Notes under the pieces: generated by a model
What the model saw: the letters and a program-made list of their open reading frames with translations, nothing else
What the model was told of the DNA's origin: nothing
The model's database searches: none
Made by a program: the position numbers and the translations under genes
Part shown: positions 34,580 through 47,300 of the stretch, piece by piece
How the letters are laid out: the number at the start of each line of letters is the position of its first letter
How positions within the stretch are numbered: position 1 is the first letter of the stretch
Origin: Antedon mediterranea
Lineage: Eukaryota; Echinodermata; Crinoidea; Comatulida; Antedonidae
Reading direction: 5' to 3'
Assembly (NCBI RefSeq): GCF_964355755.1
Contig: NC_092670.1
Location: 35,513,795-35,577,794 of the forward strand
DNA: 64,000 bases

Positions 34580-36430
34580 CTAGTCTGCGTTAATGCCTTT
34601 AAACAAGGAATCTAATTGGATATCCTTGTTGGCAGGGCAGTTGTAGTAGCCGATCCCGTATGGTCGCATGTGATAAATCATGTATTCTAGTAAATACATA
34701 TTGTTGCGTGAAGCGTACATGTAAGAGATGGCGTAGTCGGAGCAACAATCGGGAAGCTGCAAAAACAAAAAAATACATCTTTGATCAATGTCACTAAATA
34801 TTACAAATTTTAATTCATAACAATTTAAACAAGATTTTAGGTAAATTTGTGAAGTGAAAAATAAGAAGTTAAATTAAGCACTTGGTATTTTGTTATAATT
34901 TTTTCCATAAATTATCTTTTCAGATATTCTTTCTGTTGAATGTTCAATTAGGAACTATGGACAGCTACTAGGATTACAATTCATATTAAGGAAAGGAAAT
35001 GACTCGGTAAAAATAGTAAATTTTGTTCATGATGATATAATTCTTTTTTTTCCATATACATCCAGTAGTGAGTACAAACTCAACAATTACAGGCTGGATA
35101 AATTATTTTATTTAAAAATTTATCGTGCAATTCAGTCTTAGGGAGTGGAGTTGAAAGATTTGTGAGTTACAACCATAGCACTAGGTCAGGATTGGAAGGC
35201 AAGCACATTAACCACCAAGCTACAGCTCCACTACAAATCTACAGCTCCACTACAATTTACATTATTCAAATGTTTTACTTAATTTTTTCTCAGTATGTTT
35301 TTATCGTTTGTAATACTGTACTGATAATGAAGCTTACTTAGTAAAAATTAAAATTTTCGATTACTGTTCTATTTAGTACCTGTAGGATTGTTCAATAATT
35401 AACTGGCATAACTTACCTTTTGACCCGGTTGCTTAATAAACCTCCAATACCACACGACAAACTTAGCACTAGTCACTGGCACTTCATGGTTTGGAATCAG
35501 CAATTGAAAACGGTTTTCACCGGTGTAATCACGGCCATCTTCACGTGGATAAACTTTGACCTTGTTAAAGCAGTTCTGTAACTCCTCATCATCATTTTGT
35601 CCATCTTTTTCAGCTTCACACAATTGAATAACCGGACTTAATTTAGTTAAACCTTCGCGACTTAACGCTATCGTAGAGGCTCTTCCTTGCTTACCGGCAA
35701 ACACCTGCCCTATGTAATCTTTAATACTAGTACTGTGCATGATTAGCATATATCGTAAATTCTCAAGAATTAAAAAAGTGTCGTACTCTACTTTAACAAT
35801 CCAATCATAATTATCGAGGTTTTGTTTTAAACACCACTGTAGACTTGATTTTAATCGATTCCAAGAATGTTGTGCCCCGTTCGGCAAACTAATTACTTCA
35901 ACATCATTTCCTGTTTTCCCTCCCGATGTTAAAATAACAAACTTATCGCAATGCTTTCCCCACGTTTTTAACTGGTACTGTGCCGTTGGCAGTTGATTCT
36001 GTGGCGTTATTGTGAAACACAAAATCCGCACTTTGGAATTTAAAATCGTTGAGTTTAATCGAGGATCGAAATCGTTTCTTTTTAAATAGTTTACAAAATG
36101 GCTATCCAATGCGGGATTTGATTTTGGCGCTCCTAGTTCACTGAGGAGTGTACCTTCCGGTTCATTCTGCTCACTAGCTTGAAAGAAGTAACTTTTCCCA
36201 TCAATTGAATATTCAACTGGAAGACTTTCATGACTTCCGGAAGGATAACCTATATTATCAACCGTATCAGCCGTAACCTTTGAACTTAGGTGGGATGATG
36301 ATGAGCCTATTGTCATAACTGGCATGTGATTCATCATGTTAACAATATCAACATACCTATTGTAAACAACGACGGAACAACAACCAACAAACAGACCAAT
36401 GAACAACGAGAACAAACCCCGTTTCTGCAT
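34580..36430 (-). CDS. C1GALT1-like: C1GALT1/Cosmc-family beta-1,3-galactosyltransferase-like protein (2 exons)
   Basis: Exons 36430-35417 and 34756-34580 join in phase 0 to give 396 residues; human C1GALT1 has 363. The product is a type II Golgi protein with a signal-anchor at residues 5-23 (GLFSLFIGLFVGCCSVVVY), a ~100-residue stem, and a GT31-type domain from about residue 130. Family landmarks are TWGKHCDKFVILTS (153-169), LENLRYML (222-229), the ALSREGL region (255-261), DEELQNC, VVWYWRF, and the C-terminal CCSDYAISY followed by LEYMIYHMRPYG. The CCSD...YH[LM]RPYG block is characteristic of C1GALT1. Core-1 synthase adds galactose to GalNAc-Ser/Thr to make the T antigen. Its DDD metal motif is replaced here by EYD (residues 215-217), so it may be an altered enzyme or a Cosmc-like chaperone. 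It diverges from the transporter gene at 38362. Confidence 0.88.
34757..35416 (-). other. Single intron of the C1GALT1-like gene, containing a SINE head
   Basis: The segment 35138-35250 is a minus-strand tRNA-derived SINE head (GAGCTGTAGCTTGGTGGTTA in reverse complement), matching 31930-32040. The rest shows no features. Confidence 0.6.
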
Positions 36431-38361
36431 TTTTGCTGGATAAGATGATTGAATGGTGAATTACCTTAAATAATGCTTGCCCGAAAAGTATCGTCACATT
36501 ATTATAGATTGATGAGCGCCACCAACTGTACACATACAGTAACCTGTAATATAATTTAAATCTTTTTATTATTCTTAATTGTTAATTGAAATAAATATTC
36601 CCCTACTCCAACTCTAGTATTAGCCCTATACATAGTTAAAACACCGATACTGGTTGGAGTGAGTGTAATTAATGGATAGGCCTACTGTATGATTCCTGGG
36701 CAACCATTTTCAAGGCCTACTATGGCTAGAGCCATGGGTAAGATTAGCATACAGTTGGGTAAGATTAGCATACAGTTGGATAAGAATTCTATAAAAAGTG
36801 CAACTAAATTTTAATTAGGCCTAGACCCATAACTAAATATAAAACATTTTGTTTTGTTGAAAAAAAAAAAATAATAGCCTAGGCCTAATTAAAAATAAGT
36901 TCAATAACTTAAATAATTAAGCATAAACAGCCGCCTACTATATAGTAGGTCAAATCTAGCAGTAGGTAAGCACTAGCTAGTGGTAAATTATATTAGTTAG
37001 AAAATCCTATCTCCTGCTTACGAGGTGCGCCTGCATATTCTCCTCCTCCCAGTCCTACAACTCATCATAAAAGTAGCTAGCCTAGGCCTAGAGGGCCTAG
37101 GCCTAGCCTAGCCTAGAAGTAGCAAGAGGGCTAAGAGTTTTGTCCCTTCTTTTTTATCATTCTTCTTAATATACTATATTTGGCGGCCATAATTGGCATT
37201 GACCAGGCCTTTTTTTTCTGTCATAAAACATTGTATTTAATAAAATACTCACAAATATTAAGACACCAACTTTTTTTCCTTCTTCTCTTCGTTTTATAAG
37301 AAACCAAATCAATATTGCGCCCTCTATATCCAACACAGTTTTTTCTACTTGTTTTAGGGCCGGCGTCTGTTTTGTTTTTATATTCAATATAATATTGTAA
37401 GGGATTTCACGTTCAATAATATATTGATTACTAACGGATTACTATTGCCTTATATGGGATGTTCAACCAATACGAATAACCTGAATGTTATTAATTATTA
37501 TAAATATTAGGATCATTTAGTAGTGGCGGTATGCCTACATGGTGGCTGTAGGCCTAATGATAATTGTTTATATTTGAAAAATATCAAATAACAACGTTTA
37601 AAACGACGACTGTATTTTCAATTATATTATGCTGCTGTTCCACTAGATTGTTATTAAACGACCCCATCACAAGAAAAAGGTCCACAGTTTATTGCTTTTC
37701 TTGACACCATCCCAGGCCCTTTAAACGCAATATTTATCTTAAGTTCGAGAGAGATCTTTAGAGCACTCGACCACATGGAGAAATAAGTTGATGGCAATAA
37801 TCGTGACTCAAAAGCTTGGTAGGATGTATAATGATCTTACGTTATTATATTAATTTTTAGAAAGGTAGCCTTAATTTATTAATATAATTATTAAATGTTA
37901 ATGCTTAGAGGGACTGAACTTGATTAGTTTTAACTGTTTAGCCCTTCCCTTGATTTTTATGTTACAATGTTAATTTCCTTAATATTTATGGGTAAATAAA
38001 AGAAAGAAAGTAACGTTGCGCTTACGTCCTTTGATCCTATTGGAAACCAACATTGCATGGTAAAAAAAAAGCTGCACATTGTATTGTATTTGTATTGGAC
38101 CTACAGTAGGCCTTTTAAGTATTTTGACGATCTATTGTATTTTAGGCTACAGACAGACTCAGCGGATTTGTGGCAAAATCAGTCGCTTTTGAAAATTATC
38201 GATTCAATAGATCCAAACAAAAGAATCTATCACAGATGGTACGTTCTCATGTCACTTTAAACGGAAATATCATAACGATTTAGTGAATCACTATAAAACA
38301 ACAATACACGCTATGAGAAGGGTGTAGAAGTGCCCAAAACTTGCTTCTTAGATTTTCTGAG
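36431..38361. other. Divergent intergenic region between C1GALT1-like and the transporter
   Basis: This 1.9-kb stretch must hold both promoters. It includes a low-complexity CCTAGGCCTAG cluster at 37080-37125 and, at 38012-38053, a degraded end of the TTGGTTCCCACTA MITE (GTTGCGCTTACGTCC). I saw no clear core-promoter motif. Confidence 0.35.
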
Positions 38362-41300
38362 ATGATGACGTCACGTTTTGCGAGCGTCCGATGGAAGGCA
38401 TGGTTAGTTATTTTAGGCGGAGTATTGATACATATAACGTTAGGCAGTCGTTACACATTTGGTAAGTCTAAAATAAATCAATATTTTGTCGTCCATTACT
38501 AATTAGACAATTATAGATGAATAGGATAATAAACAATGTATAGTCATAAAATTAAAGAGCTAAACGCTTAAATACATTTGTAAAATTCATTAATAAACAC
38601 CATAATGTAATTCAGATGAAATAAACAAAAAATGTTTTAAAAAAGGATAGTATAGAATAATGCTTATTCTACCCAATTCCACCACAACTATCAACCAGGA
38701 ATTAAGCTGTGTTGACGTGAATTGACCATATTGCTGTTGATCTACCATTAGGCACTTGATCTATAATTACATTTACCCCATAAAAACTTTTTTTCTCGAT
38801 ATTTTTCAAAAACAGAGACCTCCTTTATTATTAGCGAAATATTATGTAAGGGGTTTTTTTTGGGGGGGGGGGAGGAGGGGGCTCTGTTTTTTAGATTTCA
38901 AGAAAATAGAGACCCCTATATAAGGTAATTATTCGTTTTTGTTGGGGTCTCTGTTTTCGATATTCCAAAAAATAGACACCTCCTATGATATAACGTAATG
39001 TTGAGGATAGTTTTAGAGGAGGTCAGAGACCAGAAAGAGGAAGCCAGTGACAAAACAGAGATCGTGGGTACCTGTTCTCTGGCCTCTGTTTTCAATCGAG
39101 GTCTGCAAGTATAACTTTTAGGCCTAAATGGCTTCTATTGGATTGTTTAACTAGTACAATAAGTATAGAATCACTATCATCTATAGCTATATGCTCTATT
39201 TGTTAACATAAGAATTTCTATGCAATTATAACCCCGTGACCATAGTATAAATGGGGATGATGAAAATCAAAAAGCCAACTGAATTGCATATAATTGGTTA
39301 TAAAGCAAGTAAATGTCATAAGTTTATCAGGCAATTATCTGACATCGCATATAGGCTATGTTGAAAATCAGAATGCAGTCAGGGACCATGGTTAGGACCA
39401 TGGAGTAAAGAATGAGAGGAACATGACTAGATTAGTAAATTTATATGTTTACCGCTTCTTTAAGGCTATGTCGTTACGTACAGCAATAAAGCTTGGTTCC
39501 CACTAGAACGCAACGCAGGGACGTAAACGCAACGCAAGCGTTTTGACCAATGACATGCGACAGTTCGAATAATCCATCGCTTGTGATTGGTCAACTCACT
39601 TAAGCGTAGTTCCCACTAGCGACGCAACTCAAGGACGTAACGCAACGCAAGTGAATTGACCAATCACAAGCGAATAAGCCATCGCTTGTGATTGCTAACT
39701 GTCTATAACTTCACTTGTCATTGGTTAAAAAGCTTGCGTTGCGTTTACGTCCTTGCGTTACGTTATAGTGGGAACCAAGCTTCACGTTGCGTCTACGTCA
39801 TTGCGTTGCGTCTCTAGTGGGAACCAAGTTTTAGCAAATTACAATGTTTACTCCATGGTTATATTTATAGGACAGAGGAATAATCCTGAGAACAAAATGC
39901 ATTACTGAGGCCTAGAACGAACATTAAAAACAAATTCAACGTGTAGTTACTGTAATAAATATCGAATATACAATAATTTGATATACTTTGTGTCTGAGTA
40001 TTATACTTATAAATACCATTTTGGGCGACGTATTGACTATGGATCTTATATCTCCCGCTTTATAAGATAAATATTAATCTTATTTCTGTCATCCCGGATG
40101 ATTTTAAAATTGTTTATATTGTATTTTTTCAATTATGCCTTCATATTATATTGTCTGTTATGCGGATATTTGCCCTTGATAGCATCGTTAGCTAATACAA
40201 TTGAATTTAATTGAAACATTTGAATTGAATTTAATAATAAAATGTATCTAATCAATCATTCAATTTATTGTTATATACCACCAATAGCCTAGGTGGAGTA
40301 TTACAATTGCATATGTATATAGACCTTTCAGGAGTCTCACATCCGAAATTGTTTTATCTTTGTTATGCTTCTAAATTAAGATTTCCTCTTTTCAGGTAAC
40401 CTTACGTCATACATCACTTCCTATCTTCGAGAACGAACACCATCAGAGGGAATAAGATACAAGGTAGGCCTACGTTGTTTTGTTTAAAGGAGAACGGTCT
40501 ATAAAATTTAGGCCTACGCGGACAATATGCCTTTAATTTAACCTACTATTAGCCCAATTTACACAGAGAGTGGTAACGGCAAGCGGAAAACCGCGTAGCT
40601 TGTCCCACGTAGAATCCGTACCTTTTCTGAGCGGAACTTTGAGCGTTGTGTGTAAATGGTCATAAGTAATAATATAGATTCTATATTTATAGCACTGTTA
40701 CTGCTCGTCTGTGTAAATTGGCTTCTATGCCTGCATAACAGTCATCGTTATGATCATTATGTGATGAACATGAATTTCTATCTTGTAGGATACCACTTCT
40801 ATCTTTTTGTTGTTAATAACATGTTATGGAGCAACTGTTCCGTTAGGGGGAGTCCTAGACGAGCGTGTAGGTCCACGACTGGTGTCTATCACAGGATGTT
40901 GGTTGGCCAGGTACCGTCTTTTTTTAAATGTAATGTTTGCATGTTATTAGTTTCATGCTTTAAAAATACTCTATGCTTTAACAATACCCGTATATGTATT
41001 TGAATTCAGAGATTTAAAAGAAAAAGTAATACCGTTTTGATTACATTTTTCATTGTAATTACAAAATATCTACCTAACCTGCCTACCCATATTTAGTATT
41101 TGGGGGAGGGGATCGGGGATGGCGGGTGACTGTTTATTCTTTATTCTTTAAACTAATGTTCTCCCACAGTGCCCGTATAACATATAACAAAAGCAGTAAC
41201 AAGAAAAAGTCGAACAAGTACAATATAAAAGTAAAACTACTAAAGGTAGTAACGCTTCATAGTAATACACTGTTAAACTATAGTATACACTCTTAAGCCT

Positions 41301-44300
41301 ATGATTCACTGTTAAGCCTAGTAGTCCTATACACTGGTAAACGTTGCACTCCAGCAAACTCCAAGTTTTTCAAGAATACGCGGTTGCGGCTCTACATCAA
41401 TGTTTTTGTTAAACTTTTAGACTGAATCTTTCTCCACAGCTTGGGTGTATTTTTGACTTACTTTAGTATACAGGACTCATTTTATTCAGTACTTCTAACG
41501 TATGGATTAATCTTTGGTATTGGTTCTGGTATAGCATACATACCGGCGTTGGTGTGTGCTATGAAGGTAAGCAATACGTTTGTGTAGGTAATCAAGTGAT
41601 GACTTTTTATGAAAACTATCCATAAACAATAAAAAAAAAAGGTGGGGAGGTGGGGGGATGAATAGGTGAATTAATGTAAATACCCAGAAAGATGACAAAA
41701 TCATTGTGTTGGATATTTCTTAGATTGAAAATAAATTAAAGGAAAGAAAAAACACATTTTATTAGGCGCTAAGAAACTTTCCGTAATCGCAAAATCAAAG
41801 AATTTTTTCTAATCTTTCGCAAAATGCAAAGAGCGACAGATAATAATATTCGGCCCATTTGGATAATACAGATGACGCAAGATTTTAATAAGCTTTTGTG
41901 ATGTCACCAAATAGTATAGATCTTCATGAAAATCAATAAGTACGGTTGCATATGGTACATACAGTGTCAGTATATAAATTCAAGAGAAATACACATTCAG
42001 GACGATAACTTTAATTGTGAAAGTTACTGTAAAGCAAGTAATTTCGTTGGTAAATTATTACGCCAATTAATCAAGAAAAAACAAGAAAATCGGTCTATAG
42101 CTTCATTTAAAAAAAAGTAAGCTTAAACCCACTAGTTCGTTCTGTTAACAATTTAACTTTTTTTAAAAGGGGATGAGCTTTTGTTTTTTTAGTGCTAAGT
42201 CTATATCTGTAATGTAAACTTTTGTCAGATTGTTAAGTAACTTTTGTTTATTATGTATGTTTATGTATATGTTCTATGGATATGAAGACCAAAATATAGA
42301 AGAAAAATTCACCCGACTGTTGTATCTTCACATAACTATCTATTTCCGAGGTATCGTATTTGGTAATACAGCATCTCATTCATATCACGTGTGGTGCCTT
42401 TATCATGAAAGGTTATGTATACATGTGATGTTGTATTATCAAATATTCCCATGATAGGTACCTCGAAAATATATGCAGTACCCAGAATCGGCTGAAAAAT
42501 AAAAGAATGGCATTATGTCAATAGAATGAGTACCGTATAATTATAGGCTTCGCAATTTAAACGAATAACGGTATTACAGCGTTTCTAACCACGATTTTAC
42601 TCAATTGTATTCAGTGGATGCCGGAGAAAAAAGGACTTGTAAACGGGTTGATAACTGGAGGTCATGGGATTGCAGCAGTTATCTGGAACCCAATAGAAAC
42701 AGAGTACATCAACCCAGATAATCTATCTCCTAATTCATCACTGAAAGAAGAACCTACAGAGAAGTACGTAATATTCTTCTTTTTTTAATTTAACGATGTA
42801 TTGTCCAACTGAATTTGTTTAAATGTTTTGTTGAATATGCCATTTTTATGTCACATAGTAGATTTAAAAAAATTATTAACCTGAAAAAACTGTAATTATA
42901 TCGACAAATTGACTGGAAGGTTTAATTTAACTGTATATTTTGTCTTTTTACAAGAAACTTCTTTTTCTACGGAATTAGTGATTATTAAAACTGCGAAATG
43001 GCCTATTCAAAGTCTTTCCTAAAGATATATTGTCCCCCTAAACGGATATTTTTTTAAACATTTTTTGTTGAATTTTAATAATATAATAGTAAAAATACCT
43101 AAATAGTCAGACAATGTTTGGTTAAAATTAACCGAAGTGAAATCATTATATGTGTTGGTTTTTTTAGTCGCGTGGAAGCGACTCTATAGTTCACTATGTC
43201 GGTCGGTTGGTCGGTCTGTCTGTCTGTCTGTCTGTCGGTCCGGTATCACTATGCGTTTTCAGTTTAATCTAGCTAGGTCAATTTTTCACAGTATATTCCT
43301 TATGGCCAGGAATCAATGTGGTTATGTTTTCACGGTGCGCAATAAAAAATTACGCGGTCTACGCACGATTTAACGAAATCACGTTTGTAATCATATCTTC
43401 ACAACCATGAATCACAATTAAATAAAATTTGGTACTCATAAATTTCAGGGCATAAATCATCATATGGCAATACAATTACGTGCGTAGCGCATGTAACGCA
43501 TGCGTACGCGCGCTTAAAATTTTCAAAATTTATTTTCGATGAAATAAGAGTACATTTCAGGCAATTTTAAGCGTTTACAAAATTGCCATGAGTGCGCATA
43601 TTTTTGCGTTAAATGTTATTGCGCACTCTTTTTGCCCGATTTCTGTTTTCTTGACTTACTTTTCAACTCGAAATTACGTTATACGAGCACGTCGAAAGTG
43701 ACAGGCTACGCACGTGTAAATTAAAAAAATATAAATGTTTTTAAACATTCAACATTTTTAAACATGTTCAGTAATTTCGGTCAGTATAGTTCACTATGTC
43801 GGTCGGTCAGTCTGTCTGTCGGTCTGTCGGTCTGTCTGCCGGTCTGTCTGTCGGTCTGTCTGTCGGTCCGGTATCACTATGCATTGTAGCACGCGACTTA
43901 ATGGCTGTTGGCCTTGTTTATCAAGTAATTAACTTTTAAAACTACAAAATAACCTGTCTAAAGTCTGATTTGATTAATCTTCATTTTCATATTTTGATTC
44001 TTCATTTTCGACACATCTGTAAATCCACGTGTTGCTGGTCATTGTTTTGTTTAGTTAGTTTTAACGAAATTGGAAATAAAACGAGTATTAATTTCTATCT
44101 TCAGATATTTTGCGGAAGCTGCCGTTTTGGACAGAGTGCCGTCTTGCTTTCTTATCCTAGGAATTACATTCGCATGCATTCAGTTTTTCGGTGTGCTGTT
44201 ATTATTTGATCCGGTTAGTACCTACTATAATGGTGTGATCAACTTAAATGATGATCTTATTGCAATAAACTTGAATGATCAGGTGTAGCTAACTATGTAG

Positions 44301-47300
44301 CACCACACTAAACAATGTAGGCCTAAGAAGAAATTATAGCTTTAGACTCAACTTATTGCAATGCCTTCCATACGATTTGATCCGGTTAATACGTATTATT
44401 GATCAACAGGTCTTATTCTAAAATTGAAAAAAAAATACAGCACAATAAACTATGTAAAGATAAATGTTAGCTTTAGACTCAATTATTGCAATGCCTTCGA
44501 TGATAGTGCTTGTAATGTCTATTTGACCACTATACTGGCTTTAAGGACAAATATCCATTTTTGGGTTCTAGAAAGCCTGACTTAATGGACTGTCCTTCTT
44601 ACCAAGACAATTAATCTATTATAGGCATATCCACCAACCAAATAATAATCCTTTCACACCAAAACGCAGTTCGCCCCCCCCCCCCCGAAGAACGTTCAAC
44701 TGTTCAACCCCGGTGTTTTGAACTCCGGAGTTGTTTGATTCTATACCTTTCACACCAAAACACACGAAGCGTCAACTCCGGACTCTCTGTAAAAGGGGTA
44801 AGTTACAATCGGTTTTGAGCGTGACTCCATTTCTCCTTTTTAGCCCATAGATGAGCCAAAATCTAAGGAACCTAGCCAGGAAGACGAGAAACACCTGACC
44901 GATGCCGATGGTGGAGAACCTCTGCAAATTGGTGGAGAGTATAACACGTTTGCAGTCCAAGAAGGAGATTCAGACAAAGAGATGGACACCGAAGAAGAAC
45001 GTGACTTAGTGGATGAGAAATGGACGGGTCTTGATATACCGCCATTTGAAGTTTATACAGAAACATCATTTTGGATTCTTTGGTCGACGCATCTGATAAC
45101 TGTGTTAGGAATAGTTTTTATAATGGCTTTATATAAGGTTTGTTATAGAATACATACACAATAAACATTGACCTAAAACTTTTTCCAACATAATTGAAGC
45201 TTAAATTGATAGATTGATAGAAACGGACTAAGGGCCCATTTACACTAGACGATAAAAATAAATAAATAAAAATTCATTTTTCATACATAAAACAAAAGAA
45301 ATCTAACAAGTTTTCATCCTATAACTATAGGATAACCACCTACTCTATGCTTTCCATTGATGAAAATGATATTTTCACACACGTCCAATAAAATTACATC
45401 TTGATTGATAAGAGCAATATTATCGTGACAATAAAACGATTTTATTGTTTATTTTAATAATGACGTCATTTGATTGGGTTTTAAGAAATAATTGACCAAA
45501 TGAGTGGCAAAACTATCCAGGTTCACTTACAAACTGCCCAAACCGACACAGTTGTTAATTACCCACCTATAATTTTATTTACTGTTTAATTACATGTTTG
45601 TTTTCTATTTTAGGCATATGGACAGACGATGATTAATGATGATTATTTTCTATCACTAACTGGGTCCATAAGCGCTGTCTTTAATGGCGGTGGACGAATA
45701 TTTTGGGGCTGTATGGCTGACAAATTCTCATATAAGGTATGTTTACTCTAAAAATATATTGGACTAATCGACTAAAAATACAGTGGCCGTATTCACCCAT
45801 CAATTTTTCCTTTAAATATTAAGTATTTCACTTAACTCAATAAAATTAGTATTTTTAAGTATTTCCCTTAAATTGTATTCAATTGGATAGGCGATTTTTC
45901 TTTTATTTTAAGGGTAAGTATTTCCCTTAGCCTGAGTGATTTGGTGAATACGGCCACAGGTCTTTAGGTTGGTGGACCTTCTTGGTTCCTACTAGTACTA
46001 GTTCAACGCCTGGCAGGCAAACATTGCAGACATGATTTTCAGATTTAGATCACAGAAAGGGCCGGCCTACTTTACTTAATTAAGAGACCATTTGTATGAC
46101 TGCATAGACCTCTTTATCTAAACAAACAAACAACAAAGTCTCTGTTGAGTTTGTAACAATGTATAAATGTTGCATGCAGGGCCTCAATGAAAACCAGTTT
46201 AAACTGTTTGGGCTACTCTGGTTAAAGAAATGTAATAAATAATAACAACATAATCATAATTGATTAATTACTTCTTTCAATTTCCACAGGGTTCCACGTT
46301 AGCCATGTGTGGCTCTATGATTGTGTTTCTTCTGACACTCGACGTAGTGTCGAGAAGTGGGGGTCAGTATGCCTATCTTGTGTGGATATGTTTGATAAAC
46401 ATCAGCATGTCCGGGACCTTTTCATTAATACCTACAGCCACTGCAAGGTAAGTAGGAATAAATTAAAATTACGAGCGGTAACGGTAAGCGAAAACCGCGT
46501 TGTCCCACGTAGAATATGTATCTATATATCCTCAGCGGATTTTCGCTCAACCGCCCATCCTCTCCGCGTTGTGTAAATGGTCATAAGAATAACATAGAAT
46601 TTTCGCTTACCGCTACCGCTCGTCTGTGTAAATGGACATTTATGATAAAATGGAAAAAATGATGGTTAGGTATCCAGCGGCATCATTGGTTTGAGCTGCT
46701 GGTCAATCAGAACAACAGCCACGTCGTGTGATAAGGGGAAAATTACATTGACAAAAGACAGATATTTTAAAGGACATTTTAAAAAAGAAGCTCTTTGTAC
46801 AATTTTCGTATTTTGGAATTTATAGCGCCCTCAAAACAAAAATCGCGTATTTGGATTAGTTTACCGCCCACAAGTTGACATATTGTGGAAACAATTATGC
46901 GTATTTTTTACTGATGTTCATCAACCCAAATAAAATATATAGTTATGTTATGCTATTTTTTGTTCTATGTGTTTCTACAGAGCATTTGGGGCAAAACATG
47001 TTGGTGCAAACTACGGGCTTGTATACTCATCTCAAATTATCACGGGACCATTGGGGGCGCTTTTAGCAACAACGCTTACAGACCGAATTGGTTGGTTCGG
47101 CATGTTTATTCTATTAGCTACTTTTTATTTGGGTGGTAAGTATTTTATTATATTTACTTTTTAAAATAGCTTTGGTAGTGTTAGGCAAAAAAAACATATT
47201 TAAACAAAAGCAAAAATTACAATTAAAATTAGAAAATAATAAAGCACCCATAACCCACTACCCCCGCCAGCAAACAATTTTCTTAAATCTGTTTAATATG

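Noticed and set aside
35417-36430. Calling the C1GALT1-like gene a pseudogene because of the changed metal motif
   Set aside because: The frame is intact over both exons, the splice sites are good, and conserved blocks on both sides of the motif are retained.
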